From Winogradskyella echinorum (GTDB taxonomy: Bacteria > Bacteroidota > Bacteroidia > Flavobacteriales > Flavobacteriaceae), in contig NZ_JACOQD010000001.1 in NCBI RefSeq assembly GCF_014297365.1, positions 868,001 to 932,000 of the forward strand: a stretch of DNA of 64,000 nt. The letters are read 5' to 3'. Numbering within the stretch: the stretch's first letter is position 1; every line of letters starts with the position of its first letter. Under the pieces are notes generated by a model. That model was not told where the DNA came from, searched no databases, and saw only the letters and a list, made by a program, of their open reading frames with translations. A program made the position numbers and the translations under genes. Below, in pieces: positions 44,421 to 52,840 of this stretch.

Positions 44421-45638
44421 ATGAATACTAATCGCTCAATAGTACATATGGATTTAGACACTTTTTTTGTGTCTTGCGAACGTCTACTAGATAGTCGTCT
44501 TATCGGAAAACCTGTACTCATTGGTGGCACAAGCGACAGAGGTGTTGTAGCGTCTTGTAGTTACGAAGCCAGAACTTTTGGTATTCATTCTGCCATGCCA
44601 ATGCGTATGGCCAAACAATTATGTCCTGAGGCTATTATTTTACGAGGAAACTCTGGTATTTACAGCAAGTTTTCTAATAATGTTACAGACGTTATAAAAG
44701 AGAGTGTACCCTTATATGAAAAAACATCTATTGACGAGTTTTATATAGATCTCACCGGAATGGATAAGTTTTTTGGCTGCCATAAACTAGCTTCAGAACT
44801 ACGTCAACGTATTATTAAAGAAACAGGTTTACCTATTTCTTTTGGTTTGTCGCTAAATAAAACGGTTTCAAAAATTGCGACAGGAGAAGCTAAACCCAAC
44901 AATGAAATTAGAATTCTCTCTGGCACCGAAAAAACATTTTTAGCTCCGCTTTCGGTAAAAAAAATTCCTATGGTTGGTAATGTAACTTATAAATCGTTAT
45001 GCGATTTGGGAGTTAAACGCATAAAAACAGTACAAGAAATGCCCATGGAATTAATGCACAAAGTTCTTGGAAAAAATGGTTTAGTCATCTGGAAAAAAGC
45101 AAATGGTATAGATAACAGTCCTGTGATTCAGTATCACGAACGCAAATCTATTTCTACCGAACGTACCTTTGGACAAGACACCACAGATGTTACCAAACTT
45201 AAAGGTTTAGTAATTGCTATGACAGAGAATTTGGCATATCAATTACGTCGTGGCAATAAATTAACAGCTTGCGTAACGTTTAAGATTCGTTATTCGGATT
45301 TTCAGACTTACACACAACAGCAACGCATTCCTTATAGCTCCATGGATCATACTATCATTCCTGTGGTATTAGGTTTATTTAAAAAACTATATAACCGTAG
45401 ATTATTAGTACGTCTTGTAGGCGTAAGGTTTAGCCATTTGGTAGAAGGAGGACATCAAATCAACTTATTTGAGGATGACGAAATGCACCTTAACCTCAGC
45501 AATGCTATGGACAAAATGCGCGAACGTTATGGAGATAGAGCTGTAATGAGTGCTGCTGGTATGGAAGCTAAATCTATAAGTCGTTGGAATCCTTTTACTG
45601 GAGAACCACCTCCTTTATTAGCAAATAGACGTCAATAA
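44421..45638 (+). CDS. dinB: Y-family translesion DNA polymerase (DinB/Pol IV-like)
   Basis: A 405-residue polymerase. The catalytic acidic residues are Asp 11 (VHMDLDTFF) and Asp 105/Glu 106 (SIDEFYIDLTG). The SYEARTFGIHSAMPMRMA fingers and the little-finger domain are complete. QINLF at residues 346-350 is a canonical sliding-clamp binding motif, so it should work with beta clamp. SIDEF instead of SIDEA is UmuC-like. It starts 3 bases after the dnaE stop, so the two polymerases are translationally linked. Confidence 0.94.
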   Translation: MNTNRSIVHMDLDTFFVSCERLLDSRLIGKPVLIGGTSDRGVVASCSYEARTFGIHSAMPMRMAKQLCPEAIILRGNSGIYSKFSNNVTDVIKESVPLYEKTSIDEFYIDLTGMDKFFGCHKLASELRQRIIKETGLPISFGLSLNKTVSKIATGEAKPNNEIRILSGTEKTFLAPLSVKKIPMVGNVTYKSLCDLGVKRIKTVQEMPMELMHKVLGKNGLVIWKKANGIDNSPVIQYHERKSISTERTFGQDTTDVTKLKGLVIAMTENLAYQLRRGNKLTACVTFKIRYSDFQTYTQQQRIPYSSMDHTIIPVVLGLFKKLYNRRLLVRLVGVRFSHLVEGGHQINLFEDDEMHLNLSNAMDKMRERYGDRAVMSAAGMEAKSISRWNPFTGEPPPLLANRRQ

Positions 45639-45662
45639 AAATTGTTTTACTAAATTAGAGGT

Positions 45663-46394
45663 ATGTGTTATTCTACAGCATTACGAAAAGAACGCGAAAA
45701 AATTGAAAAAGAACTGCGCAATCAAATTAATGTAAAGTTTGACGCTCAATCTACATACCAACCTTATTTTCATCTCAATGGATTTACACATGGTAATCTA
45801 CAGATTATAAAGATGGATCAACCCGATATTATCACGGATGCAAGTTGGGGATTAATACCAGATTGGGCCATACACAATCCCGAGGTTTTTAGAAAAAAAA
45901 GTAATACACTAAATGCCAGGTCAGAAAGTATTTTTGAAAAACCAACTTATCGCGATAGTGCAGAAAACAAGAGATGTTTAATCTTAGCCGATGGTTTTTT
46001 TGAACCACATCACGAAAACGGAAAAGCGATTCCCTATTTCTGTTATCAACCATCAAAATCCAATCCTAAAGGCGAGGTGTTTTTATTTGCTGGGCTTTAT
46101 AACGAAATTGATGATAAAACATTAAGTGCTACAATTTTAACTACAGAAGCTAATGACTTTTTTATGGAAGTACATAATAAAGGTAAGCGAATGCCTTTAA
46201 TTTTAGACCCTCATTATTTTGAAGATTGGTTAGACGAAGGCATGAGCAATCAACAAATAAATGAACTAATGGCTACAGGTATAAGCAAAAAACAATTTAG
46301 TGCACACCCAGTTAGTAATGATTTTTACAAAAAAGGTATTGACACTAACAAACCTTATATTATTGAAGAAGTACAAAAGAATACACTCTTCTAA
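45663..46394 (+). CDS. SRAP domain protein (YedK/HMCES-like abasic-site binder)
   Basis: 243 residues. The key residues of the SOS-response-associated peptidase family are present: Cys 2 (MCYS), which crosslinks to abasic sites in single-stranded DNA; Asn 84 (LNARSESIF); Glu 114 (DGFFEPHH); and His 171 (VHNKGKRMPLIL). The protein shields abasic sites on replicating DNA. It lies 24 bp after dinB and completes the operon with the two polymerases. Confidence 0.95.
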   Translation: MCYSTALRKEREKIEKELRNQINVKFDAQSTYQPYFHLNGFTHGNLQIIKMDQPDIITDASWGLIPDWAIHNPEVFRKKSNTLNARSESIFEKPTYRDSAENKRCLILADGFFEPHHENGKAIPYFCYQPSKSNPKGEVFLFAGLYNEIDDKTLSATILTTEANDFFMEVHNKGKRMPLILDPHYFEDWLDEGMSNQQINELMATGISKKQFSAHPVSNDFYKKGIDTNKPYIIEEVQKNTLF

Positions 46395-46405
46395 TTCTAT
46401 AAAAG

Positions 46406-46612
46406 TTAGTCCTCTACATACTCTAAAATATCACTAGGCTGACAGTCTAAGGCTTTGCAAATGGCTTCTAGAGTAGAAAACCGCATCGCTTTAGCTTTCC
46501 CAGATTTTAAAATCGACAAATTAGCCGTGGTTATACCAATGATTTCAGCAAGTTCTTTGCTTTTCATGCCTCGTTTCACCAACATTATGTCTAAGTTAAC
46601 TACTATTGGCAT
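46406..46612 (-). CDS. Small XRE-family regulator (YozG-like)
   Basis: A 68-residue single helix-turn-helix protein: IMLVKRGMKSKELAEIIGITTANLSILKSGKAKAMRFSTLEAICKAL. It ends SDILEYVED, as the small Cro/YozG-type regulators do. It starts 2 bases after the last DUF2975 gene and is the final gene of that operon. DUF2975-XRE pairs are a common two-gene unit. It probably represses its own operon through the palindromes at 48837-48889. Confidence 0.93.
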   Translation of the reverse strand: MPIVVNLDIMLVKRGMKSKELAEIIGITTANLSILKSGKAKAMRFSTLEAICKALDCQPSDILEYVED

Positions 46613-46614
46613 GG

Positions 46615-47202
46615 TTATATCGTTAGGTCGTTTTCTTCTCTCAAGTTTTCACCTTCTTTAAAAATCTCCGCCATTATAAATGACAAAAGCGTATAAATTA
46701 CTGGAGTTAATGATAAATGTGTCAATGTTTGATCTCCATTTTCGAATCGAAGAACCGTATAACTCGTCAGAATTGTCACAAAAACAACATATAAACCAAT
46801 CTGCCTGAATAGTTTCGCATTACTTCTACTAAAGGTATTTAAAGTTTTTACAGATAGTATAATAGTTTCGAAAGCCCTAATTATTAGAAACAGTAAAACC
46901 GCAACAACAAGAATTTTAAAATAGTTTATATACAACGATACTGTATTTAGTTTCGTAAAAGTATAAGGTTTCAGATCAAATTCAGTATCTGTAGTATCAT
47001 CTTTCCAAACATTTGATTCTATATATGAAACACGCATAATACTTGGATTAGCACTTAATTCAATCTCTTTTTCCGCAAAAGTTTCTTTATCGATTTGAGC
47101 ATATACGAATAAGCTAGTAATAGCCACAGCAGCAATAATTACAATGGCTTTTAATAATCTTGACAGTAAAATGGCGATGTTGAGTAATGTGTTTTTAGTC
47201 AT
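46615..47202 (-). CDS. DUF2975 family membrane protein, copy 4
   Basis: 195 residues with about four membrane helices and a periplasmic loop of about 60 residues between the first two, the longest of the four copies (DKETFAEKEIELSANPSIMRVSYIESNVWKDD). It ends LREENDLTI. It lies 2 bases before the XRE gene. The shared C-terminal EENDLTI-type tail and helix pattern make it a paralogue of the three genes upstream. Function unknown. Confidence 0.8.
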   Translation of the reverse strand: MTKNTLLNIAILLSRLLKAIVIIAAVAITSLFVYAQIDKETFAEKEIELSANPSIMRVSYIESNVWKDDTTDTEFDLKPYTFTKLNTVSLYINYFKILVVAVLLFLIIRAFETIILSVKTLNTFSRSNAKLFRQIGLYVVFVTILTSYTVLRFENGDQTLTHLSLTPVIYTLLSFIMAEIFKEGENLREENDLTI

Positions 47203-47204
47203 AA

Positions 47205-47729
47205 TTATATAGTTAATTCGTTTTCCTCTTCTACTTGTTTCCCTTTTTCAAAAATTTCTGCCAAAATGTAAAAAGCCAATCCTGCAGGAATTAAAAAAGT
47301 AAACTCTCCTTTGAGTTCATTAAAAAACTTATACGTTGAGCCATTAATTGTTGTCAATAAAAATCTAAGAATTAAAACACCTACTGTATAACTGATAAAG
47401 ATGTTTCCAATTTTTTTAAAGTATTTAATATTCTTATCGCTAAAATAATTACCGTTTTCAACTTCTTTTAAAATGGACAAAAAATAACTACAACCATATA
47501 TTAAATAACCTCTCCAGAAGAAAAGCCCAGCACTAATAGTATAATAACTCCATTCAATAGCATTTTTTGAAGTGAACCAGTTTTCACGTTTGTCTGCTGT
47601 TTTTGCCCAATTCTGAAATTTTTCAAATTGATTAAAATCAAACTCGCGTAAGTCATTTAGAAGCACAGAAACTGCACCTAACAAAATAGCATAAGTTATA
47701 ATGGTTAGAATTTTTGTATTGTCTTTCAT
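47205..47729 (-). CDS. DUF2975 family membrane protein, copy 3
   Basis: 174 residues with four membrane helices and the tail VEEENELTI. The first loop (REFDFNQFEKFQNWAKTADKRENWF) differs from the other copies. The gap to copy 4 is 2 bases. The strong divergence between copies in the loops, but not in the tail, suggests different partners or ligands with one shared output (inference). Confidence 0.78.
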   Translation of the reverse strand: MKDNTKILTIITYAILLGAVSVLLNDLREFDFNQFEKFQNWAKTADKRENWFTSKNAIEWSYYTISAGLFFWRGYLIYGCSYFLSILKEVENGNYFSDKNIKYFKKIGNIFISYTVGVLILRFLLTTINGSTYKFFNELKGEFTFLIPAGLAFYILAEIFEKGKQVEEENELTI

Positions 47730-47732
47730 AAT

Positions 47733-48293
47733 TTAAATCGTTAAGTCATTTTCTTCTTTCAATAGCTTTCCATTATTAAAAACAGTACTAAATACTAATA
47801 GAAATAATCCAATAATTAGAAGAAAAAAGTTAACATAACCTATAGCAGAAGCAATTGAACTTAACATTGCCCAAGTACCTAATTTAGAACCAACCATCAT
47901 GTTGTTGGTTAAATCATTAAATACAAATAATCCTATTATTCTCAACAGAGTAGTGACAATAGTAATTATTATAAATAATCGTCCAGTCTTTTTTAGGTTC
48001 ACTATAACTTCATCAGAATAAAACCTCTGCTCTTCCAATGGATTAATACATTTTTTTAGATAATAAATAGAAACTATAAAAAGTAAAAAGCCTAAAATAT
48101 TAGAGAATTGAACAATCCATAATTGCCAAGGAAAATTACCGTTAAAGAACATCCCAAAAGGTTGAAAAATTCTAGGAAGTGATTCTGGGAAAAATAGAAG
48201 CATTATAAATAGAATAAAGCTTAACACAGAAAACACAATCATTCCCCAGAAAAGTATGTTTATTAAGTTTTTTAATAGTCTAATTGTAGTCAT
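47733..48293 (-). CDS. DUF2975 family membrane protein, copy 2
   Basis: 186 residues with four membrane helices (LINILFWGMIVFSVLSFILFIMLLFF at the start) and the tail LLKEENDLTI. The second helix is followed by LKKCINPLEEQRFYSDEVIVNLKKTGRLFI, which has the family pattern 'F...V..L...G.l'. It ends 3 bases before copy 3. Confidence 0.82.
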   Translation of the reverse strand: MTTIRLLKNLINILFWGMIVFSVLSFILFIMLLFFPESLPRIFQPFGMFFNGNFPWQLWIVQFSNILGFLLFIVSIYYLKKCINPLEEQRFYSDEVIVNLKKTGRLFIIITIVTTLLRIIGLFVFNDLTNNMMVGSKLGTWAMLSSIASAIGYVNFFLLIIGLFLLVFSTVFNNGKLLKEENDLTI

Positions 48294-48324
48294 ATAATTA
48301 TTGTTTTATGGAATTGAGATGTGA

Positions 48325-48834
48325 TTATATCGTTAAATCATTTTCTTCTTTTATAACCTTGGTCTCTCTAAGAACTGTACTCATTAGCATTAAAAACAAT
48401 CCCATTGCAATTATTAACAGATAGACCAATGTTTTTTCACTTAACCCAAGCACAACTTGCCGTTTATAAAACATATTGCCGATCTCATCAATAAGCCATA
48501 AAGCTATTGAAGACAGCACCATGAGTTTGCCAGAATTAAACATGCTTTTTATAAGTTCACCATTATAAAAATCATTTTTTAATAACAATTTTGTCGCCTT
48601 TCTTAATCTCCAAAGTGCCACAACAAAAGCAGCATAAACCCCAAGCTCTAAAAAGGTAAAAACATACAGCATTCTCTCAGTTTTAAAAACTAATGCATTG
48701 TGTTTTAAACCAATCAAATCCTGTTCTACCCCAAATAGAACCATTGCTAAAACAAAAATTCCCAAACCAATACCGATTAGTAAAAGAAAAATAATAACAT
48801 TTAGTATCGCATAAAGTGTCTTTGCAGAGTTCAT
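48325..48834 (-). CDS. DUF2975 family membrane protein, copy 1
   Basis: 169 residues with four membrane helices and the tail VIKEENDLTI. LLKNDFYNGELIKSMFNSGKLMVLSSIALWL is the clearest DUF2975 segment of the set. It is the first gene of the five-gene operon, and a gap of 31 bases separates it from copy 2. Its ATG lies 3 bases from a perfect palindrome (TTATCGT-TTT-ACGATAA). Confidence 0.85.
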   Translation of the reverse strand: MNSAKTLYAILNVIIFLLLIGIGLGIFVLAMVLFGVEQDLIGLKHNALVFKTERMLYVFTFLELGVYAAFVVALWRLRKATKLLLKNDFYNGELIKSMFNSGKLMVLSSIALWLIDEIGNMFYKRQVVLGLSEKTLVYLLIIAMGLFLMLMSTVLRETKVIKEENDLTI

Positions 48835-48836
48835 AA

Positions 48837-48889
48837 TTATCGTTTTACGATAACAAATATATAAAAATTATTGATAAACAATAATTTTT
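48837..48889 (-). promoter_or_regulatory. Promoter and twin operators of the DUF2975-XRE operon
   Basis: The leftward promoter is TTG (complement of 48879-48881), 17 bases, then TATATTTG (complement of 48854-48861), a perfect -7 element. Palindrome A (48837-48853, TTATCGT-TTT-ACGATAA) covers the transcript start. Palindrome B (48863-48889, an 11-bp perfect inverted repeat around ATTATTG-ATAAA-CAATAAT) covers the -33 element. Both share the TTAT.G half-site form. The layout suits repression by the operon's own XRE protein. Confidence 0.65.
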
Positions 48890-48951
48890 TATTGAAAAAG
48901 AGTAATTTTACAATCTGTGTTATTACGTTTTTAAAACTCAATAGCTCTAAT

Positions 48952-48959
48952 TATCTTTG
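48952..48959 (+). promoter_or_regulatory. -7 promoter element of the DUF2007 gene
   Basis: TATCTTTG is a perfect TAnnTTTG match ending 4 bases before the ATG at 48964, so the mRNA is predicted to be leaderless or nearly so. Confidence 0.45.
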
Positions 48960-48963
48960 ATAT

Positions 48964-49380
48964 ATGCAAGACACTTTTGTTACCATAGCCAGATTCCCCT
49001 ATTCCACCGAAGCTCAAATTGTAAAAGGACGATTAGAAGCAGATGGTATAGAAGTTTTTCTTAGAGATAACATTACAATAGATACAGATCCTTTGGTTAG
49101 TCAAGCTATTGGTGGTGTAAAATTAAAGGTGCTAGCTAAAGACGAAGAAAAAGCCAGATCTATATTACAATCTATTAAAGCCTATGCTGTAGATGATAAT
49201 GGAAACGCAATAACTTGCCCTAACTGCAAACAAAACCACGTCAATCTTTATTCTACAATAACGGGCTTTAAATCTTTTTTCTCTTTTATAATAGGTTTCA
49301 TTACAGGTACTTTACCAATTAGTGCACGTTATCAATACAAATGTGATAATTGCGATACCGTAATTACTACTAAAGCATAG
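48964..49380 (+). CDS. DUF2007 domain protein with zinc ribbon
   Basis: 138 residues. Residues 1-70 (VTIARFPYSTEAQIVKGRLEADGIEVFLRDNITI...GGVKLKVLAKDEEKARSIL) are the DUF2007 domain, a ferredoxin-like putative signal-transducing module related to PII. The C-terminal half has CPNCKQNH and CDNCDT, a split zinc ribbon around a hydrophobic segment. Its stop overlaps the convergent MocR gene by 11 bases. The role is unknown. Confidence 0.85.
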   Translation: MQDTFVTIARFPYSTEAQIVKGRLEADGIEVFLRDNITIDTDPLVSQAIGGVKLKVLAKDEEKARSILQSIKAYAVDDNGNAITCPNCKQNHVNLYSTITGFKSFFSFIIGFITGTLPISARYQYKCDNCDTVITTKA

Positions 49381-50866
49381 AAACATGGTTATAAGCACTT
49401 TTTAATTTAATGACTACATTTTTTATTTCCTCTAAGTTTAGATGCGCAAAACCAAAACGAATAGCACAAGTGTTTTTATCTTGGTAAAGAATTGTTTTTG
49501 GCAGAAAGACATCTAACTTCTCGGCCTCTTCGGCAAGTCTTACCAAAGAAATTGTTTCACAAAACTGCAACCAAATAGCCAAACCACCAGAAGGCCTTTC
49601 GTAGTTAATAATTCCATCAAAATATTGCTCTAATTGTTTACAGATGTAATTGAGACGCTGTCTATAAATTAAGTTGTTCTTTTTAAGTAGCCTATAAATT
49701 TCACCTTCAGAAATTAATTCAGATAACATTTGCTCTTGTATAATGTCTCCGTGTTCATCGAGTAAGTTTAAATAGTTATTAGCTTCAGAAATTAAGTTTT
49801 CGGGTGCTACCACTATTCCCATTTGAAAACTTGTAAATAAGGACTGTCCCATTTTACCTAAATAAATAACCATACCATCAGCATCTGCTGTGGCCATAGG
49901 TAACATTGCCGAGCCTTCAAACTGAAAATCATAATCAAAATCATCTTCAATAATAGCAAAGCCATAGGTTTTTGCTAATTGCAAAAGTTGCAAACGCCTT
50001 TCTACACTCAAAGTCTTAGTGGTTGGGTAGTGTCTATTTGCACAAACGTAAACGCATCTAATGCTATTTTTAATAAAGTGTTTTTTTATGTAATCTACAT
50101 CTAGTCCCTCATCATCTGCAGGAATTGTTTTTATAGTAGCACCTGCTTCTTGAAAAATGGTGTTAGATGCATAATGACTTAATTGCGCCACCAAGACCAC
50201 ATCATTTTGTTTTATTAAAAGTTGAGACACAATATAAAGACTCATTTCTGTGCTTCGAGTACTAAGTATATTATTTGGATTTATATGAAAACCTCGAGTT
50301 GCATTTAAGTAATTACAAAGCTGACTTTTAAAATTTGAAGTGGTTGAACTAGAAGACCTATTCCAATGATGCACTAATGACTTACGTTTCATAGCTGCTG
50401 TGTACCATCTAGAAAATTGATGTGTAGGATGTAATCTTAAATCTGGCTTACCATCATTTATAATATACTTTGCAGTAGTTTCTTGTAGTGTTGATGCCAA
50501 ATGAAATGAGTTTTGAAATGGAAAACCCGCTTCTTTAGGATATGTATAAGCATCGTTCATGGACTTACCGGTCGCCTTTATCTTTGCTGTGGTTTGTTCT
50601 GGCACAATAACAAAAGTTCCTTTATTGGCAATAATATCTACCCAACCTTGTGATGCTAACTCGTCATAAATAGCTACTGCAGTATTTCTATGTATATGTA
50701 ATAAATGACTTAAAGTCCTTGTTCCTGGTAACTTATTTCCTTTAGATAGATATCTACGCTGAATGGCATTTATAATTTGTTGCGCTACTTGAATGTACAC
50801 AGGTTGCACTAACGTTTTGTCAAATGTTATAAGCTGTTTTAATATATCATTAACCGGACTATTCAT
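49370..50866 (-). CDS. MocR-type GntR regulator with a degenerate aminotransferase domain
   Basis: A 498-residue fusion of a winged GntR helix-turn-helix (PVYIQVAQQIINAIQRRYLSKGNKLPGTRTLSHLLHIHRNTAVAIYDEL) and an aminotransferase-fold effector domain. The pyridine-binding Asp is present (IIEDDFDYDF). The PLP lysine position reads GKMGQSL, so Gln 341 replaces the usual Lys of SFSKTL; a Lys sits three residues earlier. It is divergent from a TonB-dependent receptor 70 bp away and should regulate it, possibly through a ligand other than covalently bound PLP (inference). Confidence 0.88.
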   Translation of the reverse strand: MNSPVNDILKQLITFDKTLVQPVYIQVAQQIINAIQRRYLSKGNKLPGTRTLSHLLHIHRNTAVAIYDELASQGWVDIIANKGTFVIVPEQTTAKIKATGKSMNDAYTYPKEAGFPFQNSFHLASTLQETTAKYIINDGKPDLRLHPTHQFSRWYTAAMKRKSLVHHWNRSSSSTTSNFKSQLCNYLNATRGFHINPNNILSTRSTEMSLYIVSQLLIKQNDVVLVAQLSHYASNTIFQEAGATIKTIPADDEGLDVDYIKKHFIKNSIRCVYVCANRHYPTTKTLSVERRLQLLQLAKTYGFAIIEDDFDYDFQFEGSAMLPMATADADGMVIYLGKMGQSLFTSFQMGIVVAPENLISEANNYLNLLDEHGDIIQEQMLSELISEGEIYRLLKKNNLIYRQRLNYICKQLEQYFDGIINYERPSGGLAIWLQFCETISLVRLAEEAEKLDVFLPKTILYQDKNTCAIRFGFAHLNLEEIKNVVIKLKSAYNHVSML

Positions 50867-50898
50867 TGTTTTAAAAGTGGACTATTATAATCGTCCGG
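50855..50898. promoter_or_regulatory. Repeated half-sites between the MocR gene and the TonB receptor
   Basis: CCGGACTATT at 50855-50864 and GTGGACTATT at 50877-50886 form a direct repeat with GGACTATT copies 22 bp apart. AATCGTCCGG at 50889-50898 is a third half-site in inverted orientation. The first copy overlaps the MocR start codon; the other two lie around the -33 region of the receptor promoter (-7-like GATTTTTG at 50907-50914). This is a typical MocR operator layout. Confidence 0.55.
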
Positions 50899-50936
50899 AA
50901 AGTTACGATTTTTGCAACTTCATATTTAATTATACA

Positions 50937-52757
50937 ATGAAAAAAATACACAGCCTTATTGCTTTTATATTAGTTTTTGCTTTACAACTAAATGCACAAG
51001 ATGCACCGCAGCAAAAGTTAGACTCTGTTACAATTACATCGACACGTATAGATCTACCATTTAAAGAGAATTCTAGAACGATAAATATTATTACTGCTAC
51101 AGATATAAAAAATAGTGCTGCTGTAAATGTTGCCGATTTATTACAACAAGTCGCAGGCGTAGATATAAGACGTCGTGGAACTGGTGGTAGTCAAGCAGAT
51201 TTATATATAAGAGGTGGTGGATTTGATCAAACACTTCTATTAATAGATGGTATTAAAATGGATGATGCACAAACTGGACATCATACTATGAATGCTGCAT
51301 TACCAATTGAAGTTATAGAACGCATAGAAATAATAAAAGGTCCTGCAGCAAGAGTTTTTGGGCAAAATGCCTTTACAGGAGCCATTAATATTGTGACTAA
51401 AAAGCATTTAAATAATAGCCTTTCTGCCAATATTGAAACTGGTTCTTTTGGACAATTAAATGGTAATGTTACTGCCGGAACAGAACTAGAGAACTCTTCT
51501 CATATAATACATATTGGTAAAGTTACTTCTAATGGTTATCGAAACAATTCAGACTACGACAATTCTAATTATTTTATAAAAAGTGTTTTCAATAAAAAAC
51601 AACAACCCATTGAAATGATTACAACCTTTTCTGAACGTAAGTTTGGAGCAGAAAACTTCTACACTACCAATCCAGATTGGAATGAATACGAAGAAACTCA
51701 AAATAGTCTTATCGCTTTTACAACAACATTTAGAAAGAATAAGTTAAAAATACAGCCTAGAGTGTATTGGAAACGTAATCAAGATATGTTCTTGTTAAAA
51801 CGTTTTGAACCTAATTTCTTTAGAAACTTTCATATTTCAGATAAAATAGGCGCAGAAACAAATGCTTCTTACACATCCGAATTAGGAATTACAGGATTTG
51901 GAATAGACGTATCAAAAATATATTTAAGAAGTAACAACTTAGGAAACCGCAATCGCTTTATGACCAATCTATTTTTAGAGCATCGCTTTTCATTTTTAGA
52001 TAATACATTAGATATTACTCCTGGTGTTGCAGTTACTTATTTTTCAGATTTTAAATTTCATGCATTTCCTGGTTTAGATATTGGTTATGACATTACAAAC
52101 AATTTAAAAGCCTACGGAAATATTGGTTACACTTATAGAATACCGACGTACACAGATTTATATTATAGCGATCCTCGTACAAATGGTAATTCAGATTTAG
52201 AACCAGAAGAAGCATTTGCACAAGAAATAGGTATAAAATACACCTCTCCAAAACTTAGAGCAAGTTTAGCGATTTTTAATAGAGATGCTAAAAACCTAAT
52301 AGATTATATAAGACCAAATACAACAGAAACTGTATTTACTGCGACCAATATCACTGAAGTTAACACACAAGGTTTCGAATTTGATGCTGCCTATAATTTT
52401 AAAATAAGTGGTTATACACAAACTTTAGCATTTGGTTATGCCAATTTAGATGACAATATTTTAGAACAGAATGAAGAGTTATCGCGCTATTCGTTAAATA
52501 CTTTAAAACATCAGTACACAACAAGATTGAGTACTCAATTATTTAAAAACATGCGCCAAAACATTGTTTACAAATACGCAGAACGTACTACAGGACAAAC
52601 TTACAATGTTTGGGATGCTTCGCTGGTATATCGATTAAAACAAATGGAATTCACAATAACGGCTAGCAATATTTTTGATGCAGACTATATAGAGTCTGGT
52701 TTTACAGCAATGCCACCAAGTAATGTATTATTTGGATTGCGTTATAGTTTTAAATAG
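50937..52757 (+). CDS. TonB-dependent receptor, BtuB-like size
   Basis: A 606-residue outer-membrane receptor. I chose ATG at 50937 (MKKIHSLIAFILVFALQLNAQ, a clean signal peptide); the open frame runs further upstream only by chance. The TonB box region KLDSVTITSTRIDLPF is followed by the plug (VADLLQQVAGVDIRRRGTGGSQADLYIRGGGFDQTLLLIDGI, IERIEIIKGPAARVFGQNAF). The barrel ends LFGLRYSFK. At this size it belongs with vitamin- or metal-chelate-type receptors and has no SusD partner. The substrate is unknown; the adjacent MocR regulator suggests a nitrogenous or B6-related compound (inference). Confidence 0.93.
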   Translation: MKKIHSLIAFILVFALQLNAQDAPQQKLDSVTITSTRIDLPFKENSRTINIITATDIKNSAAVNVADLLQQVAGVDIRRRGTGGSQADLYIRGGGFDQTLLLIDGIKMDDAQTGHHTMNAALPIEVIERIEIIKGPAARVFGQNAFTGAINIVTKKHLNNSLSANIETGSFGQLNGNVTAGTELENSSHIIHIGKVTSNGYRNNSDYDNSNYFIKSVFNKKQQPIEMITTFSERKFGAENFYTTNPDWNEYEETQNSLIAFTTTFRKNKLKIQPRVYWKRNQDMFLLKRFEPNFFRNFHISDKIGAETNASYTSELGITGFGIDVSKIYLRSNNLGNRNRFMTNLFLEHRFSFLDNTLDITPGVAVTYFSDFKFHAFPGLDIGYDITNNLKAYGNIGYTYRIPTYTDLYYSDPRTNGNSDLEPEEAFAQEIGIKYTSPKLRASLAIFNRDAKNLIDYIRPNTTETVFTATNITEVNTQGFEFDAAYNFKISGYTQTLAFGYANLDDNILEQNEELSRYSLNTLKHQYTTRLSTQLFKNMRQNIVYKYAERTTGQTYNVWDASLVYRLKQMEFTITASNIFDADYIESGFTAMPPSNVLFGLRYSFK

Positions 52758-52759
52758 TT

Positions 52760-52838
52760 GTCATTCCTGCGAAGGCAGGAATCCACTTTATAGTTGTCTG
52801 TATAAAGAATAACAGATTCCTGCCTTCGCAGGAATGAC
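52760..52838. repeat. Paired REP-like palindromes
   Basis: A 24-bp arm (52760-52783, starting GTCATTCCTGCGAAGGCAGG) is repeated as a perfect inverted copy at 52815-52838, with 31 bp between. Each arm is itself a near-palindrome (TTCCTGC...GCAGGAA). It lies 2 bp after the TonB receptor stop and may also terminate transcription or stabilise the mRNA end. This sequence type is widely repeated in bacterial genomes, including flavobacteria. Confidence 0.85.
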
Positions 52839-52840
52839 GA

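Noticed and set aside
50793..50936. 48-codon N-terminal extension of the TonB receptor
   Set aside because: It overlaps the MocR gene start and the operator region; the signal peptide begins at 50937.
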